A DNA stretch of 64,000 bases from Branchiostoma floridae (Eukaryota > Chordata > Leptocardii > Amphioxiformes > Branchiostomatidae): assembly GCF_000003815.2 (NCBI RefSeq), contig NC_049997.1:6473204-6537203 (forward strand), read 5' to 3'. The notes beneath the pieces are model-generated. The model worked only from the letters and a program-made list of their open reading frames with translations, searched no databases and had not been told where the DNA came from. The stretch's first letter is position 1; every line of letters begins with the position of its first letter. Of this stretch, positions 32,690-43,923 are shown piece by piece. The translations under genes and the position numbers were made by a program.

Positions 32690-35600
32690 ATGGCCTGGCC
32701 TGCTGTGAGGCTGTGTATGGGGGCGTCCATGCCACTGCTGGGTCTGGGGACATGGCGAGTAAGTCTGAGCACATCACATAACCTTTTACACATTTGTGAA
32801 TCTGGCTTGATTTTGCTACTTTCACTATCAGCCTAATATTGTCAATGCAATGGCCTAGTGGGTAGAGTGTTCGCCTTGCATTCGGAAGGTCGTGAGTTCG
32901 ATCCCGACCGAGTCATACCAAAGACTATAAAAATGGTACATGCTGCTTTCTCTGCTTAGCACTCAGCATTCGGGAAAGAGTATGGAAGTTGAACACACAC
33001 CACTACCAGTGGACTAGCCCCCTGCTGTAGTGATTGCGTTGTGTGTGGCCCAGGGCTAACGAAACAGAGATGGGCACCGCCCTATGCGCCAGAAATGGGC
33101 ACTGTCTTGGCGCGGGAAGGGTTTAACTTAACTTTTTAACTAATATTGTCAGGGTTCTCGCCAGGGCAGTTGAGCATACCCAGATCCCCTACGGCCACAT
33201 GATTTTTTTGGCCCCTACACAGTCTCTCTCTCTCTTTCGCTTTCTCTCTCTCCTTAAATTCTCTCTGAGTCTCCTCCCCAGCTCCCACCATCTCTACCTC
33301 ACTCACTGACACGTCACGAACACACAAACACACACACACACACAGACACAGACACATTCACACACATACACACACTCCTTTTTTTACTCAGCATTCCTAT
33401 TAATTTTGTCTTTATTCTGACTGCTATTTAAGATGGTGCATCAGTGCTATCATCAATGTATCAATACTTTCCAGGCTAAACAGAATGAGTGTTACCAGGC
33501 CGTGAAGACAGCTCTCCAGATGGGTTACCGACACATCGACACGGCTGAGTATTACCAGAATGAAAAGGAGATCGGTCAAGCTCTCCTGGAGCAGTTCACA
33601 TCAGGACTGAAGAGGGAAGAAGCGTTTGTAACAAGCAAGGTTTGAAAAATCACATTTAATTTCTCAGCCATACAACTTAATCAGGCCTTCTCATTCTTAG
33701 TACAAAATTGAATCACATGTTGATAATTGTCAAAGAATGCTTTCAGACCTGAGTACTACCCGGTAGTAGTGCAAGTTTAACTCAACATATATATATAATA
33801 GTCATATTCATATGCTTGTTAGTAGAAGACCTTACAAAAGTTGCTACTTTTATTGTGTCAATAAAGATTACTACTACCGTATTACTACATGTATATCTGA
33901 GGGTAGGGGAGATACAATATAGTCAAGAACAATAAATTTCTGGTTTCATTCATCACATCTGTCTTCAAAAAGGGGATGCACTTAATCTGTCAATTGATTA
34001 TGATTGCAAGAAAGGGAATAACAGACCACAGCTGGGGTTGCAATGTGGGGGGGTGTGGTTCAGCAGGTGGGGCTAGTTCATTTCTTATTGCTTGGGGTTC
34101 TATTTAGGTGGGGACAGTCCATTTCATGCTGCAGGAGGCACTGTTCAGGGGTGGATACAGTCCATTTCTTCCTGCAGGAGGGACTGTTTAGGTGGGACAG
34201 TCCATTTCTTCTTTCAGGATTGAGTGTTCAGGTTGGGACAGGCCATTTCTAACTGCCCCACCTCCTTGCCGCACCCATACTACAAGGGCTGTATGTGTTC
34301 ACACCTGCCTTTGACATTACCTAGCTACAGTTTCACCAGACATTACTTACACTTAAAAGCGAAGCTGTGTGTAGGTGTGTGCACATACTTATCTCTAGTT
34401 TTAATGTTTAGTTGTGGAACACCCGGCACCACCCTGATGACGTCCTGCCAGCCTGTCAGAGGAGCCTAACCGACCTGGGACTAGACTATCTGGACCTGTA
34501 CCTCATGCACTTCCCGGTGGCCTATGCGGTAAAGATCCTGGCAGCTTCTATTTTGACGAAATGTTTCAACAGTTTTACAGAACTAAGTTTGCTACTTGGT
34601 GAGCTTTTGAGACACACTCTGTCTCTTTTTTACCTGGTAGATCTTGTCTTGGAGTTCTCTTCTCACATAACTAACGTATGAAAATTTTTCCCTGTTTCAG
34701 TCCTAAAAATTAGGGTCGGTAGGTAGGGATTATATTTTTTCTTTGATTCTTTTTAGACTAGTGATACAATGCAGTTGAATTAAGCAAGACTGAAATGCAC
34801 GAGGACACTTATATTTTCAAACTTTAGTTTTTTGCATAATGGTTACAAGTCCGTGGATACATTTTTATCCTGCCACAAATATAAGAGTTGTCTTATACTT
34901 CAGGGAATAGTGATCTGCATTAAGTAGAATTTAAGTTTTTTTGTGGGGGACTAAATTGGTACTCAGAATTTTGTTACTTGCCACAAAGTATATATCATGA
35001 TAATGAATACCAAATGTGTTTGACTATAAGTTATCACAGCCACTGACTGAGAACTCAAATTGTTTTTGTTTACTCTGCATGTTGCTGTTTGTTTCTTCCA
35101 GAGGGGAGACAACTTTCTTCCATATGATGACAAGGGACAGGCTCTTACAATGGACATCCACTTCATGGATACATGGAAGGTGGCATCATTATACTCAATA
35201 AGATTATCAAGACAATAAAGCTTTATGAGGAAAAGTTATGTTGTGTTTCAACTTATAGTCCTGAAAAACATTGAGTTGATAGGTTAGGATTCTCTCTTTT
35301 CTTTAAATTTAGATTTTTGTTGAAATGATCCAACAAATACTAAATTAACATTGTAAAAAAGGAATACATCAAAACACTTGTATTTTTAACATTATATTGT
35401 AATTATACAATCACATATTATACATTGTATGTGCATATCAATGAAGTTCAATACATATTCTTACATCAACTGTTCACAGCTGTAAAATACAGGAAGTATG
35501 TGTAGAGAGGTCCAGGAATACAGTTAGTAGCAGTTACGTTTCCGATGTATTACTACTTTACTACTTGAATTGTTTCAGCTGCAATTTTTAACACAACATC

Positions 35601-38355
35601 CTTGGCACTCCTCTCCTTTCCACTCCTCTTTCCACTGAAAATTAACTCCTCTTGAAATGAATTTGCAGTACATACTGCATATGTACATGATTTTGTATTT
35701 TTTTAAACCTTTTGTCAGTCCATGGAGCAGCTTGTGGATGCAGGACTGGTGAAGGCCATCGGTGTGTCCAGCTTCAACATCTCACAGATGGAAGAGGTTC
35801 TGACCAATGGGAGGATCAAACCAGCTGTCAATCAAGTAAGCTCCTCCCAGAATTTTACTTTATACGGCATTTCAATTTAATTGAAAAGTTCTGACCAATG
35901 GGAAGATCAAGCCAGCCGTCAATCAGGTAAGCTCCTCCCAGAATTTACCCTACAAGGTCACTTCAGTTTAATTTGGCCAATGGGAGGATCAACCCAGCCG
36001 TCAATCAAGTAAACTCCTCCCAGTGTATAGCAGTCTCCTCTCAAAAGTCTGTAAACAAAGTTTTATGGAGTGAATATTGTCAGATTCTACTTTTCCTTGC
36101 AGCCCTCTATTATGACATTGTCAGACATGATACAGTAGATTTCTGACACAAAACAAAGTGTGGCTTTAAGCCTGCTCCATTGACATTGCTAATTTTTTTT
36201 TCATCTACAGGTTGAGAGTCACCCATATCTTGGTTGCCATCGGTTACTGGAATACTGCACAGCCAAAGGCGTGGTTCTGACAGCATTCTGTCCCTTAGCA
36301 AGGCCGGGGTGAGATGGACAGGGATACTGTCTACAAATTACTGTGGAGGATTGTCCAGAAACTAGAAATACCAGCAGACAGAATAATTTTTGCACTGTCT
36401 TCTAATTTAGATCCTTCGATCTTCGATGGCCAGTAGATTTAAATTCATCATGAATTTTCAGATTTATGTGTAGTAATGTATTAGCATGGCATTATCAATG
36501 TTCTGAAAAGGTAATAGAAAACTTGCAACCAGCACAAATGATAAAAATCCCAACTTGTCTTTTATATACAACATGTACATGTAGGTAGCTCCTAGCCTCT
36601 TTTTATTTAAAATCTCAAGATCATTATTTGATATATTCCTCATATTCCTTGCCTTCTTATAGTCATATCCTACTAGATATTTTAAGAGGCAACTGATCGA
36701 TATGAGAATATTGTTTGTATCTTCAGATCGAAGGAAGCAGAGCAGTACGGGGTAGCTTCCCTGCTGCAAGACCCAGTAATAGTGGAAATCAGTAAGAAAC
36801 ATGGGAAAACACCAGCACAGGTGAATGGATATATGATTGGGTCATTCATTTATTAAGCAATAAGTTCATTCATTCATTCATTCGTTCATTAATCAATTCC
36901 TTCCTTCCTTCATTCATTAATCAATTCCTTCATCTATTCATTCATTGATTTGTTCATTACTGAATTTTTTCATTCATTCATTCATTACTTAATCAATTAA
37001 TTAATTCATTAATCAATTTGTTCATTCATTGATCAATTCCTTCCTTCCTTCATCAATTCTTCAATCTGTTCATTCATTGATGTGTTCATTACTTTTTTTA
37101 TTCATTAATCCATTCATTAATCAATTAGTTCATTCATTCATTAATCTATCCATCCATTCATTTGTTCATCCATTCTTTCATTGATCCATCTATTCATTCA
37201 TTCATCTGCCCATTCATTCATTCAATATATACATCCATTCATTCATTCATTCATCCATATATCTATTCATTCAATCTATCCATTAATTCATTCATTCTTT
37301 CTTCACCCTTCCCTTGTCCAGGTGTGCCTGAAGTGGCAGGTGCAGAGGAATGTTGCGGTGATTCCTATGGGTACCACACCTGCCATGATCCAGGAAAACT
37401 CACAGGTGAGGTACTTGTAGAAAGGTACAATTGGTAACATACAGATTACTGTAAATGTAGAAATGTTTGCGGTAGTTTTTTTTTTACTTCACCGTGAACT
37501 TAAAACCACCGCGAACATTTTTCTATTAAAGGATGTGGCTGCAGTCTATGGCGCTACCGCGAACACTCCATTTTTCCGCTACCGCGAAGTTAAATCCCCG
37601 CAAACTGTAATACAATTACAGTACCTTACACAATGAGAATATGTAACTTACATTGAAAGTGTTACTTGTCAAACTGTACTCCAGAAAATCAGATAGCACT
37701 CCGCTCAAGCAAATGTATCTGATTTCGGAATGGTTTAGTTGCCAAAATCATATCCAGTTACTTGAGTAACTGCTATTTGTCATATTAGAGGAATAGACTT
37801 TTACATAACTCTTGATTTACTTGTACTTTTAAGTAAGTAAAATCCCTGGAATATTTCAGGCATACAGGTGAAGTATCGTCCTGGTCAGCATTTATTAGTT
37901 TTAGTATTGTCATGGGAAGTGTACATGGAGAAATTCCTTTTTTTCTCCCTTTGACAGCTTTTTGACTTTGAGTTGAGTGAAGCCGAGATGTCATCCATCA
38001 ACATGTTGGACAAGAACGGCAGAATGGTTTGGTTTCAACCGTAAGTAACGTTAGATGGACCAGAATTTTTTTTGTTTCCCACATTGATTTCCTTTACCTC
38101 AGTTATGGTACTGGATTTAGACTCTTGCAAAATCATACAGACATGATTGCTTAGTTTGTGCTGTTTGGATGTTTTACAGATATCGGGGAAACGGTAATAA
38201 TGATTTACCTGAGGAAGTTAGACACAGGAAAGGGCACAAGGGAAAACTTGACAATTTAGTCTGCCACCATCTGCTTGGAATTAAACATTTTTTTCTCCTC
38301 TTTTTTTTACAGGAGTGAAACACATCCACTCTGGCCCTTTAATGAAGAGTTCTAA
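32690..38355 (+). CDS. Aldo-keto reductase paralogue, copy B, 10 exons, 315 aa
   Basis: Same exon plan as copy A: 32690-32758, 33475-33639, 34412-34528, 35102-35179, 35719-35835, 36211-36308, 36727-36820, 37322-37405, 37958-38040, 38313-38355. All junctions are in phase and there is no stop. The protein is about 93% identical to copy A (some 22 changes). The catalytic Asp45, Tyr50, Lys78 and His111 are kept. However, the cofactor loop [11 protein letters not shown] is changed to [11 protein letters not shown] (Lys262, Ser263 and Arg268 all lost), and GVSNFN is GVSSFN (Asn161 to Ser). In AKR1 enzymes these residues hold the NADPH 2'-phosphate and the nicotinamide amide. The fold should be kept, but cofactor use is likely altered or lost. 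Intron 1 holds a SINE absent from copy A. Confidence 0.93.
32845..33139 (+). mobile_element. tRNA-derived SINE with 12-bp target duplication
   Basis: Flanked by perfect CTAATATTGTCA at 32833-32844 and 33140-33151. The head (32846-32914) is tRNA-like: TGGCCTAGTGGGTAGAGTG (box A) and GAGTTCGATCCC (box B), with a TGC anticodon position. A non-tRNA body follows. The matching point in copy A intron 1 has no insert, so it landed after the AKR duplication. Confidence 0.9.
33219..33395. repeat. CT and CA microsatellites
   Basis: (CT)n-rich 33219-33255 and (CA)n 33325-33375, in AKR-B intron 1. Confidence 0.8.
34060..34255 (+). repeat. Minisatellite of about 45-50 bp in AKR-B intron 2
   Basis: Units share 'ggtgggacagtccatttctt' and 'gcaggagg.actgtt'; about five diverged copies. 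Confidence 0.8.
35798..36022 (+). repeat. Tandem repeat spanning the exon 5 splice donor, AKR-B
   Basis: Three copies of the exon 5 end plus donor ('aatgggaggatcaa', 'cagccgtcaatcaagtaa', 'ctcctccca'). The arrangement is as in copy A but with fewer units. Confidence 0.88.
36840..37310 (+). repeat. Low-complexity (ATTC)n-derived intron 7 of AKR-B
   Basis: Imperfect ATTC/CATT units fill the intron up to the exon 8 acceptor. Shared with copy A. Confidence 0.85.
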
Positions 38356-38514
38356 GCTGTCAGCTTCCAGTACCAAGGACAGAGCTCAGTGTTTGTACAA
38401 CAGTCCAGTCCTTCACAAATGGCTCTTGACGATCAAATATAATTAGGACATGCTGATTTGTTTATACGGATGATTTCTACTTGCGGATCAATTTTTGGCC
38501 GTTTCCAAAAGTAA

Positions 38515-38520
38515 AATAAA
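38515..38520 (+). terminator. AATAAA polyadenylation signal, AKR-B
   Basis: Positioned as in copy A, 160 bp after the stop codon, in a conserved 3' UTR block. Confidence 0.6.
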
Positions 38521-39216
38521 ACGTTTTCAACCGTATTGTAGATTGTACAAAGCATCTTCAAAATGGGCAATGTCGTGGATTGCAAAAAATCGGAAAACGC
38601 ATACATTCCTGAACTTAGATTTTATAATGAAGGCAACTTTTTTGGGGGGACAAACTTTCTTTATTTGCATGCTCCTATCAGTTTTGGGGTTCCCAGAGGA
38701 TATCATCCATATAATCAAATCAACATGGCCTTAGCATCTTCTCATCCATTTTCTCATCAGTCAAATGTTGTTTTGTAATCACCCTAACTGGTTACTGAGT
38801 ACGTAAGCATCATTGTCATGAAATGATGTAATGTATAAAGTAGAGTGGATTCATTCCTCTACTATATGTAGTTGAAGGGACAATCAGTTGAGGTGTATAG
38901 ATATATTACAGTAAATGGCCCTATATCTGGTGTTTGATTTATTTATGATGATATTTTTACATGTCATACATGTATAGATTAAAGGGGATAGAGGAAGAAA
39001 TTTGTATGATCTCATGCAGAGAATGACAAACAGAATCATTGTCTTGCACCAACAAACATTCTATTGTGTGGAATTCGTGGCTAAAATAAAATGTAGAAGT
39101 AGAAGTTTCACCATACTTGAAAGTTATTTCTGAGTGTGCAGTTTTCTGTAGTGGCAGTGTGTGGGGGATCTGTTTGTGAATTAAACCTTTGAAGGGAAAC
39201 ACATTGTTTTTCAACT
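38521..39216. other. Downstream flank of AKR-B
   Basis: Alignable by eye with the flank of copy A (24780 to about 25530). No gene seen. Confidence 0.5.
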
Positions 39217-39660
39217 TTTTTTTTTAATCAGTACAAAAGGACCTGAATATTTACATCATACTGATGATATGCCCATACAATACAAAGTAAAGCAGTCATA
39301 CGTCACATTTACATTACAGTAGCCTCGAACATTAAGCACACTATTGTGATCCAAAAAACGTTTACATTAGCTCATATATACATCCCAAAAGCGTCTTCGT
39401 CAGCTCAATATACAATCATATACATATACAATGAAACTAGCTCCGAGTATTATAGTTTAAAAGAAATTTGTTAACAGCTGTCTTGAAAATGTTCATGTCG
39501 GGTCTTGCTGGAAACACTGACGCTGGAAGTGAATTCCAGAGTCTACTAGTCCGTGGTACATAAGATGATAGATGAAGTTGGGTATTTGATCTCGGTACAT
39601 TAACAAGGTATGGGTGAGCTCTTGTGGATGATCTGGTTACTCGTGTCCCGGTTGCGCGTG
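39217..39660 (-). mobile_element. LINE 3' end with poly(A), minus strand
   Basis: The minus strand encodes a C-terminal RT tail (VTRSSTRAHPYLVNVPRS, then SRLWNSLPASVF and FKTAVNKFLLNY) ending in a stop. A 3' UTR and a poly(A) run (T-run on plus at about 39220-39230) follow. It is 5'-truncated. Confidence 0.7.
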
Positions 39661-39865
39661 TCCCCTTTCCTCTACTTTTTTCTGCAAATAAAAAAGGTCA
39701 ATGACCTGTACCAGACAGCTGTCACCATGGTTACTGGAGGTGTGTCAAACATCCTGTGGTACCGTTGTTACATAATGTAGCAACTGGCAGCTAGGGGAGA
39801 GTCAGAGGGGCTAATGTCTTCATACACATCAAATTTGTTTATAAAGACCATATTAAGGTAAACCA

Positions 39866-41188
39866 ATGATTCTTACCCCACCTTGGGTGATAAACATTGT
39901 AAAGAAAGAAATGTTTACTTTCCTGTGGAATGGTAAAAAAGATAAGATTAAAAGAGATGTTGTTAGCCAACCTATTGAGCAGGGAGGATTAGGCCTGACA
40001 AACTTAGATCTCCAAAGACAAGCCCTACTTGCATCCTGGATACCAAGATTAGTGACAAATGACAACGCAAGATGGAAAGTTATTGCGTTAACATTTATAA
40101 ACTCCCTTGGTCAAGACAATTTGCTATTGCATATGAACTTTACTTCTGATAAAGATGGTCCTGACATGAGTAAATTCCCCACATTTTATAAACAGGTAAT
40201 ATCAGCCTTCCACTCTGCTGGTGGAGGAGGTAAGAACAAACCCTCTAGTGTAAGTGAAATAATGGGTGAAACTATATGGTGCAACAAATATATAAGGTCA
40301 CAAGGTAAAACAATTTTCTTCCCAACCTGGATAAAAAATGACATAATATTCGTAAAAGACATTTTCCCCTTAGACAGGTTCATGTCTCTAGATCACTACC
40401 CTCAGCTTAACCTTAACACAAGACCTAATGGTATTATTGAATATATAACTCTGTTTCAAGCTATACCTCTTACATGGAAGAATGCAATAAGAAACCATAG
40501 AGGCCCAATTCCTTATCGAAGATTAGAGCTTAACACCCTTACCCCACGTATATTTGATGGTAAAACAACAAAACAAATCAAAAGCAAGAACACCTGCAAA
40601 TTGTTTTATAATGCATTAGTGCAGGCACAGGCCAAGGAACCAACATGCTGTAAAAAATGGCAATCCACATTTCCTACTGAAACCCTGGCTTGGGAAAATA
40701 TCTGGAGATGGTTAAGCACACAGACCTGTATAGACACTAAGTTAGCAGAGTTAAACTACAAACTATTACACCGAATATTACCATGTGCACACAATCTGCA
40801 CAAATGGGGTATCAAAGATGAAACGGGACACATATATGATGCAACATGTACACTATGTAGCAGTGGAAGCATAGAAGATTATGAGCATATGTTCTTTAAA
40901 TGTGAAAGACTGTGTAATTTCTGGGAATTAGTGAACACATTTGTACCCTTGCCCAACATAAAAATTACTTTGCAGGAGATTTTATTTGGAAAAATTGATC
41001 ATTTGATAACTGCTAAAGACCAGAAAAATAGAACCTTTACTATTACTGTGGCTAAATGGACAATCTTTAAAACTTGGATCTGGCATAGAAAAGACCCACA
41101 CCTGTGCATTACTAGCCTCTTTAATGTCTTTGAAAAGGACTTCGAAGAACGGATATCCCATGATAGACTGACAGCCAATGTAGATTGA
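39866..41188 (+). CDS. L1/Tx1-type ORF2 C-terminal fragment, 440 aa
   Basis: No stop across 440 residues. The start has FLWNGKKDKIKRDVVSQPIE and GGLGLTNLDLQ, the segment after the RT palm in L1-clade elements. Near residue 330 a CX2CX9HX4C cluster (CTLC..EHMFFKC) matches the L1 C-terminal cysteine motif. The endonuclease and catalytic FADD are missing, so the product could not retrotranspose on its own. The first ATG is probably not a real start. Confidence 0.85.
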   Translation: MILTPPWVINIVKKEMFTFLWNGKKDKIKRDVVSQPIEQGGLGLTNLDLQRQALLASWIPRLVTNDNARWKVIALTFINSLGQDNLLLHMNFTSDKDGPDMSKFPTFYKQVISAFHSAGGGGKNKPSSVSEIMGETIWCNKYIRSQGKTIFFPTWIKNDIIFVKDIFPLDRFMSLDHYPQLNLNTRPNGIIEYITLFQAIPLTWKNAIRNHRGPIPYRRLELNTLTPRIFDGKTTKQIKSKNTCKLFYNALVQAQAKEPTCCKKWQSTFPTETLAWENIWRWLSTQTCIDTKLAELNYKLLHRILPCAHNLHKWGIKDETGHIYDATCTLCSSGSIEDYEHMFFKCERLCNFWELVNTFVPLPNIKITLQEILFGKIDHLITAKDQKNRTFTITVAKWTIFKTWIWHRKDPHLCITSLFNVFEKDFEERISHDRLTANVD

Positions 41189-41340
41189 TTGTACAAATTT
41201 TCTATTGATAGTTTAGACTTCTCCATTTTTGATCATAGTGTAATATCAGACTGTACATATTCCTTAAGGTTCCCCAGATGTACTACATGTATTTATCTCT
41301 TCTAACTGTTCCACTACCCATGTACTGCATGTAATTCGTC

Positions 41341-41595
41341 CAGACACACCAGTATATGTTATCCCTCCATGTGCAATGGTACTCGACTGTACAGAATCTA
41401 GTCTTAGTTGTTGACAAATGTACTGTTGTTGTTGTTGTTTATAATAATAAAAAAAAAAAAAAAAAAAAACAGACACACCAGTATATGTTATCCCTCCATG
41501 TGCAATGGTACTCGACTGTACAGAATCTAGTCTTAGTTGTTGACAAATGTACTGTTGTTGTTGTTGTTTATAATAATAATAAAAAAAAAAAAAAA
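41341..41595 (+). repeat. Tandem duplication of the LINE 3' end
   Basis: 41341-41469 and 41470-41595 start alike ('cagacacaccagtatatgtt'), run through (GTT)n and end in poly(A) of 21 and 15 A. They appear identical apart from tail length and one AAT unit. Confidence 0.92.
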
Positions 41596-41873
41596 CCAAG
41601 GAGGTCCCTCTTTCAGCCTCCTTGTTGCTGTTGCTTTGAAATCTTTATACATCCTGGTTTTGTTATGCATATAGCTAATTGTTAGATGCAGGTGGATATA
41701 TAATGGAGTAAATGTGGCTCGGATAATACAAACCCGGGAAATCGGGGTCTCTCCAAAGTTACGCTCTGACCCATCCCTTTGCAGTTCTGATGCTATCCGC
41801 TAGAGTGCAGTACTGTGCAGTATGGCGTTGTGATAACTGGTCACGGTAGTCACACATTGGCCGAATAAGTTGA

Positions 41874-41967
41874 CCACTGGTCCAGCATTGTTCCACTGGT
41901 CCAGCATTGTTCCACTGGTCCAGCATTGTTCCACTGGTCCAGCATTGTTCCACTGGTCCAGCATTGG
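41874..41967 (+). repeat. Five tandem 19-bp units
   Basis: CCACTGGTCCAGCATTGTT repeats five times, nearly without change; the last unit ends in 'gg' instead of 'gtt'. Confidence 0.95.
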
Positions 41968-42487
41968 CAACTGACAAATCATTTCATCCCATCAGACTGA
42001 TTTCTCAGTACTGGAGCTGACTTGCTTCAGTATCTAGTCGATTGTCTCTCTATACATTTAAATCTTGGTGATTTGTGATTGAGAGTTGATGAATGTTCTT
42101 TTTTTATGAGAGCACGTCTAGTCTGGGCGTACTTTCCATGTACCTTGAGTTGAGAAGTCCATCTAACGTTACCCACTTTGCGACCCCCGCCCCGCCCCGC
42201 GAGTCTGAAAGAACCAATTTGCAACGCGTATGAATATCAGGAAGTGAGGCAGGAACCCAACAGCCATTTGCGCCTAAAATACGAAATTTCATTAGTTTTT
42301 GGAGTCTGATTAGAAAATAAAATATTACATATATATTTCAGTATATGATAGTCAGTGAGAACGCGAATCTGAACCCTTTCATGTTTTTCTATGCTAAGGT
42401 GTCCCGCACTAAGTTTTGCGGAAGAATGTTTGTGAACAGTCTTCAAACTCGTACCCAGAGTACCCTGTATACACTCTCTCTTTTTAC
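41968..42487. other. Spacer, nothing recognised
   Basis: No exon with splice signals and no repeat family identified. Confidence 0.45.
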
Positions 42488-42581
42488 ATGACTGTCCTGG
42501 GTACAAGATTACCTCGAAACTTTGGACCCAGAGAGAAAGAGAAAGCTTCAGAAGTGCAACTTGCGAAGAAAAGTCACCCAG
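42488..42581 (+). CDS. Candidate orphan first coding exon
   Basis: ATG followed by 31 codons rich in Lys, Glu and Arg (MTVLGTRLPRNFGPREKEKA...) and a strong donor (CACCCAG|GTAAGG), phase 1. None of the next recognised exons takes phase 1, so it does not join the ankyrin gene directly. It could be an alternative 5' exon or chance. 42582-43923 holds nothing else I recognise. Confidence 0.22.
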
Positions 42582-43923
42582 GTAAGGCATTTGTTTAAGA
42601 TTTTCAAAGACTACTTCCCGAAAATAATGGTTTCAAAAACTTATTATATCAACATATAGGTCTATTTTGGGACTAGCTAATCTATTTTGAAAGGAGTTGT
42701 CATGTTAGCGATACGCAGACTTCTACCTACATATGTATAATGGTACTTCCGCCTACTCACCTGTTTTGTACCGATGTCTGCGCAATAAGTCTTGCTCAAA
42801 CATATTGGTCACTTTTCTGAATGAAAAAAAAACTTATGAAGAAAAGAAGATAGAGGATCAGACGCTTATACATTAGTTTATTTAGTTAATGAATAATGTA
42901 TGATAAGGTAACGTTATTCTAGCTACAGGACTCACAAAAAAACTAGCGCTAACTTCTGTAAGAGTGAAAGAATGTTGGTATTTGAATGTGATATTTTTTT
43001 GCCGAGGAGACAGCTTACAATATTATTCTGCTAGTTTGTAAGAAATTAGTATTTATTTCTCGGTAATCGGAGGACATATGGTGGGGAAGGGGGTACTTTA
43101 ATACATCCGGGTCACCTGGGAAAAGGGGGATTCCCCGGTTGCCAGGCACTTACTGTGACGTACGTACCCTCAAACAAACTCTGACCAGTGTTGCTATATT
43201 GATATATGCGACCGCAGTATAATTCGATCATCACATGATTCTTAGTAAATTTTATCATTACATGTGATACATGTACACTTTTAAAAATTGTATTCGTCTT
43301 TCACCCCCACCTAACTCCTTCAGCTTTGACCCCGTCGTTCCTTTGCCCTCTGCGTAATTCCGCTGGCCCCACCCTTCCGCTTTGCTCCCAATGGCCGCCG
43401 TCAACCCGAATGGAACGAAGTCGACACGGACAGCGTTTAGAAAGTAACAATAACGATTGCACAACAAAAAGTGAAATAGTCTATGTTTCCACACACATTC
43501 TGGGGCAACTTTCTGTTGAAATATACTGCAATTGCTTGCAAATACTGCCTGTCTAGTTACATTATGATTCTGCATGATAGTACTTGAACTTCCTAAATGG
43601 GGTGAATCAATTTCGTGGAGGGGAGTGTTTTGATTAGTCACAGTACAGTAATTAAAACATTGGATTTAACTTAAAGCTTAGTGCATGAAGTGGTCAGCTC
43701 GAAAATCAGAAACATAAAACCACCTCCTAAATTTTCAGAGTCACAGTATCATACATGTAATGTACTATGTGATGGCTCTACTCTTGGTTTGTTGTTTTAT
43801 TTGACGCGGGCTGCAGGCCAGACAAACCAAAGGCATCATTCCTGTACTCCTGGGACAAACATGGCAGGAATGAGCTGAACTCAAGTTTTCCAGTTGGTGT
43901 ATACCCTTGTTAAGCAGTTCATA

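Larger units (their letters stand above)
39845..41595 (+). mobile_element. 5'-truncated L1/Tx1-type LINE
   Basis: Contains the C-terminal part of ORF2 (described separately), a short 3' UTR and a poly(A) tail. The last 126-129 bp, including the tail, are present twice in tandem. Confidence 0.88.

Noticed and set aside
32846-32914. tRNA-Ala gene
   Set aside because: Box A and box B are present, but the unit continues into a SINE body and is flanked by target-site duplications. It is a SINE head, not a tRNA gene.
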